Below are positions 16,990 through 25,795 of a stretch of DNA of 54,032 bases, piece after piece; within the stretch, counting starts at the first letter, position 1; every line of letters starts with the position of its first letter. The notes beneath the pieces are model-generated. The model was not told where the DNA came from and searched no databases. It was given only the letters and a program-made list of their open reading frames with translations. The stretch spans positions 1 to 54,032 of the forward strand of contig JALEJS010000030.1 of NCBI GenBank assembly GCA_022769545.1, in the 5' to 3' direction. This stretch comes from Blautia sp. GTDB lineage: Bacteria > Bacillota > Clostridia > Lachnospirales > Lachnospiraceae. Made by a program: the position numbers and the translations under genes.

Positions 16990-18334
16990 ACATTTGTCTC
17001 CTTTTATATCTGTGTTGACCGGACGGGTTGAGAATAGCCTCCACCAGGTCTTCCCCTTCTTCGTCCACAATCACAATTTCAGTTTTCAGTTTCTCTGACA
17101 GTTCTGTCACAGTCATATCATCCAGAAAAACCTCTTCCCCGCTTCTCAGCATGCTGCAGGGCAGAAGAAGTCTGTCTCCCAGATCCGTCCCGGAAAGCTG
17201 CCGGTACAGATCCGCTCCGGTAATCAGTCCGGAAACGGTGATGCTCGGTCCGAAAAAGTCATTTTGAATTGCCTGAACACGCACCTGAACATTCGGATAC
17301 TTTTCCTGAATTTTCCGGACATGCTCCTGCAGGTACGGTGCCGCCAGTTTTCCTGTCGCTATGGATGCCCGGACCCTCCGGTCATCGCCTGCCCGCCCGG
17401 AAAGAGCAGCATCGACTTCACTTTCCAGCAGCCGCAGCATGCCGACACCATTTTCCAGCTGCAGATATCCGTCATAGGAATCCTCCCCGGGAAGCGCCTC
17501 TCCCGCAAGGATATACCACTCATCGGATGCATGTACAAAATGCATGCCATGCAGCTCATACATCTGCTTCTGCCAGCGGTGCACCTGCCTCAGAAGCTCC
17601 TTCGCATCTTCCTTTTCAAAAGGCTCCAGAGGATACAGACCATCCCGAAATCTGCTAAGTCCCACCGGGACAACGGAAACGCTCTGAAGAACCGGCGCAT
17701 AACCGGAGAGCACCTGAAGACTGTACTCCAGCTCCTCCCCGTCATTGATTCCTTTGCACAGAACGATCTGTCCGTTCATCTGAATTCCCGCCTGGTACAG
17801 GCGATCCACTTTTTTCAGCGCCTCTCCGGCAAAACGATTATTCAGCATCTGACAGCGAAGCTGCGGATTCATTGTCTGAAATGAAATATTTATGGGAGAA
17901 AGGTGATACCGGATAATCTTCTCGATCTCACGATCTTTCATATTTGTCAGCGTCACATAATTCCCCTGGAGAAAAGACAGCCGGGAATCGTCATCTTTGA
18001 AATACAGCGTCTTCCGCATCCCCGGCGGCATCTGATCAATAAAACAGAAGATACATTTATTGGAGCAGGTGCGGTAGTCATCCATAAGACCATTCTCAAA
18101 TTCCATTCCCAGATCCTCTTCGAACTCTTTTTCCACTTCCAGTTCCCAGAGCTCTCCGTTCCTCTTTTCCACCGTCAGCTCCACATATTCCTCATTCATG
18201 AGATAACGGTAGTCAAAAACGTCCTCCACCTGCTGACCGTTCACAGAAACCAGAACATCTCCCGGCTCCAGCTCCAGTTCTTCCGCAATACTTCCCGGCA
18301 AAATCCGGGATATAACATGTTTTTTTCTCTTCAT
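16928..18334 (-). CDS. DUF512 protein with PDZ and radical-SAM-like domains
   Basis: A 468-residue protein of the DUF512 family found next to der in many clostridia. It begins with a PDZ-like domain (RILPGSIAEELELEPGDVL) and then a CX3CX2C motif (Cys90, Cys94, Cys97; TCSNKCIFCFIDQMP) of the radical-SAM type, followed by LSFLQGNYVTLTN and the family-typical VLCKGINDG and SVVPVGLSRFR. I chose the ATG at 18334 because GGAG lies 6 bases before it; an ATG four codons earlier has no ribosome site. The last 20 or so codons overlap der and look like a read-on extension. Biochemical function is unknown; the Cys motif suggests an iron-sulfur cluster. Confidence 0.85.
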   Translation of the reverse strand: MKRKKHVISRILPGSIAEELELEPGDVLVSVNGQQVEDVFDYRYLMNEEYVELTVEKRNGELWELEVEKEFEEDLGMEFENGLMDDYRTCSNKCIFCFIDQMPPGMRKTLYFKDDDSRLSFLQGNYVTLTNMKDREIEKIIRYHLSPINISFQTMNPQLRCQMLNNRFAGEALKKVDRLYQAGIQMNGQIVLCKGINDGEELEYSLQVLSGYAPVLQSVSVVPVGLSRFRDGLYPLEPFEKEDAKELLRQVHRWQKQMYELHGMHFVHASDEWYILAGEALPGEDSYDGYLQLENGVGMLRLLESEVDAALSGRAGDDRRVRASIATGKLAAPYLQEHVRKIQEKYPNVQVRVQAIQNDFFGPSITVSGLITGADLYRQLSGTDLGDRLLLPCSMLRSGEEVFLDDMTVTELSEKLKTEIVIVDEEGEDLVEAILNPSGQHRYKRRQMYEQTGSSNCGETECREVYPV

Positions 18335-18384
18335 TTTTAACTCCATATTTCAAGCCGAACTCCCACCGAGATGATTTTTTTACC

Positions 18385-18428
18385 ACTCACCACTTACAGA
18401 AGCGGGAATTTTCTTCGACTGAGATAAA
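18385..18428 (+). repeat. 44-bp leader repeat, copy A
   Basis: A 44-base sequence that recurs at 47043-47086 with two differences. Read on the minus strand it holds a short hairpin (copy B: CCACTT, CTGT loop, AAGTGG; in copy A one base pair is changed to a wobble). It lies 51 bases upstream of the DUF512 start. It resembles the right-end hairpin of IS200/IS605-type elements, but no transposase gene is nearby. Confidence 0.6.
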
Positions 18429-18500
18429 TGGGCATGTTCACCCATGATTATCATACTGTTTCTATCATACCAATTCCAAACCCAAAAATCAATAAATTCC

Positions 18501-18529
18501 TTGACTCGATTTCGGCCAAATGATATAAA
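18501..18529 (+). promoter_or_regulatory. promoter of prs
   Basis: TTGACT (18501-18506), exactly 17 bases, then TATAAA (18524-18529), about 48 bases upstream of the prs start codon. A close match to the sigma-A consensus, with no other gene between. Confidence 0.75.
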
Positions 18530-18576
18530 TGTAGATAGGTATTACATGAAAATACAATTTTCGCAGGAGGAAAATC

Positions 18577-19749
18577 ATGCCGAACATAGAATTACTGGAA
18601 AGATCCATGCCATTGGCACCCATTCGCATTGCCGCCCTGGCCGGATGCCGGGAGCTCGCCGAAGAGGTTGATCATAAGCTGGTTAAATTCCGGAAAGAGC
18701 TGATTGCCAAGAAACAGCTCAGCATCATTCCCCGTGGATATAATGCCAAATCTTTCCTGGTGGAGTGCGAATGTCCGCGCTTCGGCACCGGAGAAGGCAA
18801 GGGCTATATAAAGGAATCCGTACGCGGCGTAGATCTTTTTATCATGGTAGACATTACCAATTACAGTCTGACCTACAGTGTCTGCGGACATGAAAATCAT
18901 ATGTCTCCGGACAATCATTATCAGGATCTGAAGAGAATTATTGCTGCCGCCACCGGCAAAGCACATCGCATCAATGTTATTATGCCGTTCCTCTATGAAG
19001 GCCGTCAGCATCGCCGTTCCAAACGTGAGTCCCTGGACTGCGCACTGATGCTGAAGGAACTGAGTGACATGGGCGTGGCCAATATCATCACTTTTGACGC
19101 ACATGATCCCCGTGTACAGAATTCCATTCCGCTGAGCGGATTTGACAACTTTTTCCCGACCTATCAGTTCCTGAAGGCGATGCTGAAAAACGTTCCGGAC
19201 TTCAAGGTGGACAACGATCATCTGATGATCATAAGTCCGGATGAAGGCGCCATGTCCAGGGCCGTCTATTTTTCCAACATCCTTGGGGTAGATATGGGCA
19301 TGTTCTACAAACGCCGCGATTATTCCACCATTGTGAACGGAAAAAACCCCATCGTCGCACACGAATTTCTGGGAGATTCCGTGGAAGGCAAGGATGTGAT
19401 CATCATCGATGACATGATTTCCTCCGGCGAAAGTATGCTGGACGTGGCAAAGCAGCTGAAAAACCGAAATGCCAACCGCGTGTTTGTCTGTACCACATAC
19501 GGGCTTTTCACCGATGGACTGAAAAAATTTGATGAGTATTATGAAAAAGGTATCATTGACCGTGTCATAACCACAAATCTGAACTATCGTCCGCCGGAAC
19601 TTCTGGACAAACCGTATTATCTGGAAGCCAATATGAGCAAATATCTTGCCAGCATCATTGATATCATCAACCATGATGTCTCTGTGGAAAAGGTTCGTTC
19701 CAGCAACGAAAAGATCATGAATCTGATGAAAAAAGTAAATAAAGAATAA
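18577..19749 (+). CDS. prs: ribose-phosphate pyrophosphokinase
   Basis: Makes PRPP from ribose 5-phosphate and ATP for nucleotide, His and Trp synthesis. At 390 residues it is the longer form common in Lachnospiraceae; classic enzymes have about 315. Two phosphoribosyltransferase-like folds are visible. NHYQDLKRIIAAATGKAHRINVIMPF and RQHRRSKRESL correspond to the catalytic flexible-loop region, ITFDAHDPRVQN to the ATP region, and VIIIDDMISSGESM near 275 is the PRPP-binding loop. GGAGG precedes the ATG at 18577. It is a single-gene unit with its own promoter and terminator. Confidence 0.92.
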   Translation: MPNIELLERSMPLAPIRIAALAGCRELAEEVDHKLVKFRKELIAKKQLSIIPRGYNAKSFLVECECPRFGTGEGKGYIKESVRGVDLFIMVDITNYSLTYSVCGHENHMSPDNHYQDLKRIIAAATGKAHRINVIMPFLYEGRQHRRSKRESLDCALMLKELSDMGVANIITFDAHDPRVQNSIPLSGFDNFFPTYQFLKAMLKNVPDFKVDNDHLMIISPDEGAMSRAVYFSNILGVDMGMFYKRRDYSTIVNGKNPIVAHEFLGDSVEGKDVIIIDDMISSGESMLDVAKQLKNRNANRVFVCTTYGLFTDGLKKFDEYYEKGIIDRVITTNLNYRPPELLDKPYYLEANMSKYLASIIDIINHDVSVEKVRSSNEKIMNLMKKVNKE

Positions 19750-19755
19750 GTCACA

Positions 19756-19800
19756 AAAAGACCTTTCCGTGCAGACTGCCTGCCCGGGAAGGTCTTTTCT
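19756..19800 (+). terminator. intrinsic terminator of prs
   Basis: AAAGACCTTTCC pairs with GGAAGGTCTTT (one bulged base) around an 18-base loop, followed by TTTTCTTTG. It begins 7 bases after the prs stop codon. Confidence 0.8.
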
Positions 19801-19831
19801 TTGCTTTTCTTATTCTTTCTTTATTCTGCGT

Positions 19832-20686
19832 TTACTCTCTCTTTATCCCAAGAAACGCACCAAGATTTCCCCGTTTTCCTTTGCTTGCTCTGTGTGAAAA
19901 CAGCAGGTTCGGATTGCAGCAGGTACAAAGATTCGGCATGGAAAGGTGCTCCTCCAAAATTCCTGTTTCCAGCAGGATCCTGCGGTTTGCCTCCCACAGA
20001 TTCAGCTGATAATGTCCATTGCCTTTTTTATAAAACAGCGCATCCCAGTCCTTCCGGCGGAATACGCGGCAAAACTGTTCGATCACATCTTCACTGACTT
20101 CATAACACGCCTGACAGATGGAAGGGCCGATGGCAGCATACAGATCTTCCGGGCGTGTACCGTACTGTTCCTGCATTTTCTCAACAGTCACAGCACCCAT
20201 TTTTCCTACCGTACCGCGCCATCCGGAATGAGACAGTCCAATCGCCCGATGTACGGGATCCACAAAATACAGCGGTACGCAGTCTGCATAAAACGTGGCA
20301 AGCACCAGTCCCTTTACATCCGTGACCAGACCATCCACATCCGTATAGGCTCTCGGCCTGGAAATCCCGCAGCCTCTGTCCTCTTCCGTCACCACACGCA
20401 CATTTGTCGTATGCGTCTGATCCGACGTCACGATATCGGAAGCCGAAAAGCCCATGGCTTCGGACAGTCTTCTGTAATTTTCCCTGACGTTTTCTATCTC
20501 ATCGTCCCTGGAAAAACTCAGATTCATAGACGCATACATCCCTTCGCTGACTCCTCCCAGCCTGGTACTGAAACCATGCACGATTCCCGGAATCCGTTCC
20601 AGGGCGGGGTATCGAAGAAACGTAACGCCTTTTTCCTGTACCACCTTCATCTTTTGTGCTTTCTTATCCTGCCACTTTATTTCCAT
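19832..20686 (-). CDS. pgeF: YfiH/LACC1-type purine nucleoside phosphorylase (laccase domain)
   Basis: Member of the YfiH/DUF152 family, once called polyphenol oxidase or laccase, whose bacterial and human members cleave purine nucleosides. Some relatives act as peptidoglycan editing factor. The 284 residues have the zinc-binding His and Cys motifs SDQTHTTNV near 85, ATFYADCVPLYF near 130 and GLSHSGWRGT near 150, and the C-terminal LCTCCNPNLLFSHR. GGAAAGGG precedes the ATG at 20686. Its 5' end overlaps the YraN gene by 10 bases, so it closes an operon with yraN, rnhB and ylqF. Confidence 0.9.
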   Translation of the reverse strand: MEIKWQDKKAQKMKVVQEKGVTFLRYPALERIPGIVHGFSTRLGGVSEGMYASMNLSFSRDDEIENVRENYRRLSEAMGFSASDIVTSDQTHTTNVRVVTEEDRGCGISRPRAYTDVDGLVTDVKGLVLATFYADCVPLYFVDPVHRAIGLSHSGWRGTVGKMGAVTVEKMQEQYGTRPEDLYAAIGPSICQACYEVSEDVIEQFCRVFRRKDWDALFYKKGNGHYQLNLWEANRRILLETGILEEHLSMPNLCTCCNPNLLFSHRASKGKRGNLGAFLGIKRE

Positions 20687-21054
20687 GTTTTACCCTTTCC
20701 GTCACAATATTCAAACGCATTCTTTACCCATCGAATCTGATTTCCGTCAATTCCAACCACATCAAACCGACAGGAAATATCCGCCGGCAGCTGATGCTTC
20801 AGAAGATAATATCCCGCCACACAGCTGATCGTTCTTTGCTTACGAAAATTCACTGCCTCCAGTGCACTTCCGCTGCGACAGCCCCGGCGATATTTGACCT
20901 CCACAAAAACAAGGCAGTCCCGATCCCGGCCGATCAGATCGATTTCTCCCATACGGCAGCGAAAATTCCGCTCCAGAATCCGGACACCTTCTTTCTGCAG
21001 AAAAGAAGCTGCAATCTCTTCATATCCGCTTCCCAGCTTACGTTTATTCCCCAA
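20677..21054 (-). CDS. YraN family endonuclease-like protein (UPF0102)
   Basis: Small YraN-family protein with a restriction-endonuclease-like fold; the conserved acidic residues are in CRMGEIDLIGRD and CLVFVEVKYR. Cellular role is not established, although the fold suggests DNA binding or cleavage. I place the start at a TTG (21052-21054), giving 125 residues that begin with GNKRKLGSGYEE as in relatives, because AGAGGA lies 8 bases upstream. An upstream in-frame TTG at 21072 has no ribosome site, and the ATG at 21062 is out of frame. It overlaps pgeF by 10 bases. Confidence 0.85.
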   Translation of the reverse strand: MGNKRKLGSGYEEIAASFLQKEGVRILERNFRCRMGEIDLIGRDRDCLVFVEVKYRRGCRSGSALEAVNFRKQRTISCVAGYYLLKHQLPADISCRFDVVGIDGNQIRWVKNAFEYCDGKGKTWK

Positions 21055-21134
21055 ATCTGCATTCCTCTGCAACTGTTTTGTGTCGGCATCTCAGGTATTT
21101 TATTCCGGCCGTGTCATCGCCGGTATCTTTTGTT

Positions 21135-21890
21135 TCAGACAAAATTTTTAATAAAAGTTGCGCGGTGGATCGGCGAAGATCCGTATTTCTTCAGCGCTGC
21201 AATATGCGCCGCTGACCCATATCCCTTGTTCGCCGCAAAGCCGTACTCCGGCATCACTTTATCATATTCCACCATCATCCGGTCTCTGGTCACTTTTGCC
21301 ACAATGCTGGCTGCCGCAATGGATATGCTTTTTGCATCTCCCTTGATAATCGGAACCTGCGGAATCGCAACATCAGGGATGGTCACTGCATCGTTCAGCA
21401 GAAGCTGCGGCTGCACCTTCAGCCTGCCGACAGCCATCCTCATGGCTTCATAGGTTGCCTGCAGAATATTGATCTCGTCAATCCTGGCCGGACCGGCCAT
21501 TCCGATTCCCACAGACACTGCCCGCTCCAGGATCTGGTCATACAGCTCTTCCCGCTTCTTCGCGGTCAGCTTTTTTGAATCATCGAGATACAGAAGATCG
21601 CAGTCCTGCGGAAGAATGACGGCACAGGCCACCACCGGTCCTGCCAGAGGCCCTCTTCCCACTTCATCGATTCCACACAGATATCCCATATGGGCATACT
21701 CTTTTTCGTACTGCTTCATGGTCTCAATACGTTCATATTCCTTTTTCAGAGCAGCTTCTTTCTTTCGATACTGTTCCAGCAGCTTCTGTACACCGGCACG
21801 GCTGTCAGACTGATATGTTTCAAATAACTCTGCATATGCCCCCGGTGACGCACATGCAAATTCTTTTTTTATTTCTTCCGTTGTTTTCAT
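21135..21890 (-). CDS. rnhB: ribonuclease HII
   Basis: Cleaves the RNA strand of RNA-DNA hybrids and removes misincorporated ribonucleotides. The catalytic motif GIDEVGRGPLAGPVVACAV starts near residue 73 after a helical N-terminal extension of about 70 residues that is typical of Firmicutes RNase HII. DAVTIPDVAIPQVPIIKGD and KSISIAAASIVAKVTRD complete the active site. The ATG at 21890 has AGGAG 5 bases upstream and overlaps the ylqF stop as ATGA; an ATG six codons earlier has no such site. 251 residues. Confidence 0.94.
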   Translation of the reverse strand: MKTTEEIKKEFACASPGAYAELFETYQSDSRAGVQKLLEQYRKKEAALKKEYERIETMKQYEKEYAHMGYLCGIDEVGRGPLAGPVVACAVILPQDCDLLYLDDSKKLTAKKREELYDQILERAVSVGIGMAGPARIDEINILQATYEAMRMAVGRLKVQPQLLLNDAVTIPDVAIPQVPIIKGDAKSISIAAASIVAKVTRDRMMVEYDKVMPEYGFAANKGYGSAAHIAALKKYGSSPIHRATFIKNFV

Positions 21891-22738
21891 TTCTGCTCCT
21901 GCACCCATTCCAGCGTAATTCTTCCCAGCCTTCCGCTTCGAAAATCATCAAACAGAAGTGCGGAAACCTTCCCGTAATCCAGTTCTTCTCCCTTGCGGAT
22001 ACAGCCTCTTACGCGGGCAATATCCCCCAGAACTTTCAGCGGTTCACCATCTTCTTCCACACCGTAACGCGCCTGAAGAGCCCCCGCATAGTGTCCCTGA
22101 AGATACCGGATCAGAAGCAGTGACAGCTCCTCCAGATTCAGGATGTCATCCTTGATGGAGCCGATAAAAGCCAGACGGATTCCCACATCCTCATCCTCAA
22201 ATTTTGGCCAGAGAATCCCCGGTGTATCCAGCAGCTCCACCCCTTTGTTCAGGCGAATCCACTGTTTTCCCTTTGTCACACCCGGTTTGTTTCCTGTTCT
22301 GGCACATGCCTTTCCGGCAAACGTATTGATAAACGTAGACTTTCCAACATTCGGAATTCCCACCACCATGGCCCGGATCGGACGGTTTTTGATTCCCCGC
22401 CTGCGGTCTCTCTCAATTTTCTCTCTGCAGGCCTCCTGTATGGTATCCTGTATGTTTTTCATCCCTGCTCCGCTTCTGGAATTCACTTTCACAACGTGAA
22501 ATCCCGCAGAAGAGAAATACTCTTTCCAGGCTTCATTCTGTTTCTCATCTGCCAGATCTGATTTGTTCAGCAGAATCATTCTCGCCTTGTTTTTTCCCAG
22601 CTCGTCAATATCCGGATTCCGGCTGGAAAGAGGCACACGTGCATCCACAAGCTCAATGATCAGATCAATCAGTCTGATATCCTCCTGCATCTGCCGCCTG
22701 GCCTTTGTCATATGTCCCGGGTACCACTGTACATTCAT
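21887..22738 (-). CDS. ylqF: ribosome biogenesis GTPase YlqF (RbgA)
   Basis: Circularly permuted GTPase that assists late 50S assembly. The G-motif order is permuted as expected: LLNKSDL (G4) near residue 60, then VGIPNVGKSTFIN (G1) near 126 and LLDTPGILWP (G3) near 172. The start WYPGHMTKARRQ is diagnostic. 283 residues, a normal length. It sits between lepB (7 bases upstream) and rnhB (4-base overlap), the same neighbourhood of lepB, ylqF and rnhB that follows rplS in many Firmicutes. The ribosome site before the ATG at 22738 is weak, which suggests coupling to lepB translation. Confidence 0.93.
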   Translation of the reverse strand: MNVQWYPGHMTKARRQMQEDIRLIDLIIELVDARVPLSSRNPDIDELGKNKARMILLNKSDLADEKQNEAWKEYFSSAGFHVVKVNSRSGAGMKNIQDTIQEACREKIERDRRRGIKNRPIRAMVVGIPNVGKSTFINTFAGKACARTGNKPGVTKGKQWIRLNKGVELLDTPGILWPKFEDEDVGIRLAFIGSIKDDILNLEELSLLLIRYLQGHYAGALQARYGVEEDGEPLKVLGDIARVRGCIRKGEELDYGKVSALLFDDFRSGRLGRITLEWVQEQK

Positions 22739-22745
22739 ATATTAT

Positions 22746-23339
22746 CTAACCTTTCAAAAATCCCAGTTTTTTTACCGGAGAAACTGTAAACCACAGTTTA
22801 CCCACAATATATCGTTTATTGATCAAACCAATGTCTCCGTAACGGCTGTCCTCACTGTTGTTCCGATTGTCACCAAGAACGAAATATTCGTTGTTATCCA
22901 GCGTAATGGGGCTGGCTGCCAGACCGGGATTGCTGATGCTCGGAAATCCCTTTCCCTCTTTATACAGCCTTCCGTCAATGATGATCATGCCATCTGAAAT
23001 CTGCACCGTCTCTCCAGGCAGAGCAATCACACGTCGGATATGAAGCGCCGCGTCATCACTTGCGTTTGTGCGGAATACAATGATATCCCCTCGTTTGGGA
23101 GAAGACACCTTATAAATCAGTCGGTTCATAAAGAACTTATCACCTACGGAAATCGTCGGTTCCATCGAACTTTCCTGCATGGTAACAGACTGGAACATCA
23201 GCACTGCCGTGAGCGCGGCAAACAGCAGCACTACCACAAGCTCAAAAAGAAACCTGCTGATACTTCGGAATTTCTCATTCTGTAATTTTTCTTTTGCGGA
23301 CGCAAACCGCTGTTCATCCTTCCAGCCTTTCATCTCCAT
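22746..23339 (-). CDS. lepB: signal peptidase I, with Arg at the general-base position
   Basis: Membrane peptidase that removes Sec/Tat signal peptides. The 197 residues show a cytoplasmic N-terminus, one membrane segment (about 29-49), the nucleophile motif with Ser58 (SSMEPT), box C KRGDIIVFR, and box E GDNRNNSEDSR near 155. The odd point is box D. Where nearly all bacterial enzymes have Lys-Arg before the G-x-P-G-D turn, this one reads HIRRVIALPGE, with Arg102 where the catalytic Lys should be; codons CGA CGT were checked. The fold is otherwise intact, so it may be weakly active, use another base, or be a specialised paralog. Confidence 0.88.
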   Translation of the reverse strand: MEMKGWKDEQRFASAKEKLQNEKFRSISRFLFELVVVLLFAALTAVLMFQSVTMQESSMEPTISVGDKFFMNRLIYKVSSPKRGDIIVFRTNASDDAALHIRRVIALPGETVQISDGMIIIDGRLYKEGKGFPSISNPGLAASPITLDNNEYFVLGDNRNNSEDSRYGDIGLINKRYIVGKLWFTVSPVKKLGFLKG

Positions 23340-23359
23340 AAATTCACCGCCTCTTTAGA

Positions 23360-23392
23360 AAAAAAGGGACAATAGCATACCGTTATTGTCCC
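23360..23392 (-). terminator. terminator after rplS
   Basis: A 9-bp stem GGGACAATA / TATTGTCCC (23366-23374, 23384-23392) followed on the minus strand by TTTTTT lies 21 bases after the rplS stop. It should separate rplS from lepB, or let only part of the transcripts through. Confidence 0.75.
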
Positions 23393-23412
23393 TGCCTTTG
23401 AAACCTATGAAA

Positions 23413-23760
23413 TTATTTCATGCGTTCTTTCACCTTCGCAGATTTGCCCACACGATCTCTTAAGTAGTTCAGCTTCGCACGACGTGCTTTACCGTAACGA
23501 ATAACTTCTACCTTTACTACATGCGGAGAATGCAGCGGCCATGTTTTCTCAACACCAACGCCGTTGGAATTCTTTCTTACTGTGAAAGTTTCTCTTGTGC
23601 TTCCGCCCTGTCTTTTCAGCACGGTTCCTTCGAATACCTGGATTCTCTCACGGTTTCCCTCTTTGATGGTTGCGTGTACTCTTACGGTATCACCAACACG
23701 GAACTCCGGAACTTCTGCCTTTAACTGAGCAGATTCAATGTTTTTGATAATTTCGTTCAT
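23413..23760 (-). CDS. rplS: 50S ribosomal protein L19
   Basis: Ribosomal protein at the 30S-50S interface. The 115 residues show the L19 signature throughout: [30 protein letters not shown], then RESFTVRKNS-type text ([19 protein letters not shown]) and [14 protein letters not shown] text ([20 protein letters not shown]). GGAGAG precedes the ATG at 23760. It has its own strong promoter 80 bases upstream and a terminator directly downstream, so it is probably mostly a single-gene unit. Confidence 0.97.
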   Translation of the reverse strand: MNEIIKNIESAQLKAEVPEFRVGDTVRVHATIKEGNRERIQVFEGTVLKRQGGSTRETFTVRKNSNGVGVEKTWPLHSPHVVKVEVIRYGKARRAKLNYLRDRVGKSAKVKERMK

Positions 23761-23839
23761 CTTATTCTCTCCTATCTAATATGGATGTTCTTAATACCTA
23801 TCACGTAACAGAGGACCATCTTTTTTCACAACGTAAGTT

Positions 23840-23868
23840 ATTATACACTATCCTTCCGCGTATTGCAA
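23840..23868 (-). promoter_or_regulatory. promoter of rplS
   Basis: On the minus strand TTGCAA (23863-23868), a 17-base spacer and a perfect TATAAT (23840-23845). It gives a leader of about 70 bases. It starts about 20 bases beyond the map stop codon. Confidence 0.75.
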
Positions 23869-23888
23869 GTAGTTTTTGTCGTATTCTG

Positions 23889-24764
23889 TTACCAGCAGAT
23901 CACATCACATCCATCCTCCGTAACAAGGACCGTCACTTCCCACTGCGCCGAAGGCAAGCCATCCGCTGTGCGGACCGTCCATCCGTCCGTCTCATCCGTC
24001 CATATCTCGCCGCTTCCCATATTGACCATCGGTTCAATGGTAAACATCATGCCCGGAACCATCAGCACTCCGCTTCCTTCCACCGAGGTATAGCTGACCC
24101 ACGGATCCTCATGGAAATCCAGACCGATCCCATGCCCGCCGATTTCCTTAACAACAGAAAATCCATTCGCCAGCGCATGTTCGTGTACCGCATGCCCCAT
24201 ATTGCCGATAGGAGTCCATGGTCTGACTTTGGAGATTCCGATCTCCACACATTCCTTCGTCACCTCCACCAGTTTCTTCTTTTCCGGGCTGACCTGCCCG
24301 ATACAGAACATGCGGGAGGAATCGGAATAATACCCATGATAAATGGTAGAAACATCCACATTGATAATGTCTCCCTCTTTCAGAATCTCATCCTCCGATG
24401 GAATTCCGTGACACACTACCTGATTGACGGAAGTACATACGCTCTTTGGATATCCTTCAAAGTCCAGAGGTGCCGGAATCGCCCCTCTGCGCACAGTCTC
24501 ATCATGAACCCACCGGTCAATCTCCTGTGTGGATATTCCGGCACGAATATGATTTTCCACATAATCAAGTACAGCCACATTGATCCTGCAGCTTTCTTTA
24601 ATCTTTTCCACCTGCTCCGGTGTCTTGATCAGGTTTCTATCCAGAACAGCATAGCCTTTCTGACGATACATTTCCACTTTTGCATCAAAATTTTCATGAC
24701 ATTTTTTATATTTTTTTCCGCTGCCGCACCAGCACGGATCATTTCTTCCGATCTTTAAAGCCAT
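23889..24764 (-). CDS. map: type I methionine aminopeptidase with N-terminal SEC-C motif
   Basis: Removes the initiator Met from new proteins. The 291 residues begin with a SEC-C zinc motif (Cys11, Cys13, Cys22, His23 in NDPCWCGSGKKYKKCH), an extension that may help contact the ribosome. The pita-bread catalytic domain follows, with metal ligands in INVDVSTIYHGYYSDSSR, GHGIGLDFHEDP and MFTIEPM, and a final glutamate near EVTVLVTEDG. Many Lachnospiraceae carry this long form in addition to, or instead of, a short Map. It stands alone between rplS and the EamA gene. Confidence 0.95.
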   Translation of the reverse strand: MALKIGRNDPCWCGSGKKYKKCHENFDAKVEMYRQKGYAVLDRNLIKTPEQVEKIKESCRINVAVLDYVENHIRAGISTQEIDRWVHDETVRRGAIPAPLDFEGYPKSVCTSVNQVVCHGIPSEDEILKEGDIINVDVSTIYHGYYSDSSRMFCIGQVSPEKKKLVEVTKECVEIGISKVRPWTPIGNMGHAVHEHALANGFSVVKEIGGHGIGLDFHEDPWVSYTSVEGSGVLMVPGMMFTIEPMVNMGSGEIWTDETDGWTVRTADGLPSAQWEVTVLVTEDGCDVICW

Positions 24765-24796
24765 CTTCTATTCCTTCTTTTTCAAACAGTTTACAG

Positions 24797-25693
24797 TTAC
24801 CTTTCTTCTGTCATTCTTCCCGCCGGAAGATTCAGAAGAATGATTGCACACAGAACCATCAGGATTCCACCAAACGCTGCCAGTGTCAGTTTTTCACGGA
24901 ACACAGCCACACCTGCGATCGTTGCCACCACCGGCTCCACGGAAGCCATGATCGAGGCAGAGCTCGCTCTGACAAAAGAGAGTCCCACTGTATAAAACAG
25001 GTAGGGGAGCACTGCTGTCAGAAACGCTGTAACAAAAATCAGCAAAACAAGGACTGCCCGATTCTCCGCATTCTGAATCACATGAAAAATTTCTGCCGGA
25101 TGACAGATGCACATAGCTCCCGCACCTCCACAGACAAAGGCATAGGTCGTCACCGTAAGCGGCTTGTATTTTCGAAGCATAACTGTCCCGAGAATACTGT
25201 ATAAACCATATCCAAGCGCAGACACGAAGCCAAATCCTACCGCGGCAGCAGGCACTCCGCCGCGTTCCCCGGTCCCCGTCACCAGCACACAGCCCAGAAA
25301 TGCCAGCGCCAGTGCCGCAAGCTTCCTGCCATTCAGTTTCTCTCTGAAAAAAATGACCGACATCAGCATCACCATACCGGGAGCCGTATATAGAAGTATG
25401 GCGGCCACCGAAAGGGATGCCATGGAGATTGCAGTGAAATAACAGACTGTAAAAAGAAGCAGACTGCCAATTCCCATCCCGAGAAACCATCCCAGATCTC
25501 TGAATCTTATTTTCAGACTCTGCCGATCCCGCACAGAAACAATCATCAGAAAAATGACAGCACCGCATATAATTCTGAGGGATGCAATCTGAATAGAAGA
25601 AAAGCCGTACTCTCCCAGCCTGCGCACAAAGATTCCCATCACACCCCACAAAGTTCCTGCCAATAAAATAAACACCGGTGCCAGTCGTTTCAT
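24797..25693 (-). CDS. EamA/DMT family transporter
   Basis: Integral membrane protein of the drug/metabolite transporter superfamily. The 298 residues contain about ten hydrophobic helices arranged as two EamA repeats; the first repeat starts PVFILLAGTLWGVMGIFVRRLG and the second GFGFVSALGYGLYSILGTVM. I chose the ATG at 25693, with GGGAG 10 bases upstream; the frame is open further but those residues are charged and lack a ribosome site. Substrate unknown: relatives export amino acids or other small metabolites. It is on its own and does not look functionally tied to its neighbours. Confidence 0.88.
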   Translation of the reverse strand: MKRLAPVFILLAGTLWGVMGIFVRRLGEYGFSSIQIASLRIICGAVIFLMIVSVRDRQSLKIRFRDLGWFLGMGIGSLLLFTVCYFTAISMASLSVAAILLYTAPGMVMLMSVIFFREKLNGRKLAALALAFLGCVLVTGTGERGGVPAAAVGFGFVSALGYGLYSILGTVMLRKYKPLTVTTYAFVCGGAGAMCICHPAEIFHVIQNAENRAVLVLLIFVTAFLTAVLPYLFYTVGLSFVRASSASIMASVEPVVATIAGVAVFREKLTLAAFGGILMVLCAIILLNLPAGRMTEER

Positions 25694-25795
25694 CCCGTCA
25701 TTACTCCCACATTCATTCTTCTTAATACAAACACATTTATCATACCACATTTTTTCAAAATATCTACCTCTATTCAAAGAATTTTACCGCCAGGT

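Noticed and set aside
22746..23339. lepB as a pseudogene because of the missing lysine
   Set aside because: The frame is intact, length is normal and all other boxes are conserved, so it is reported as an unusual active-site variant.
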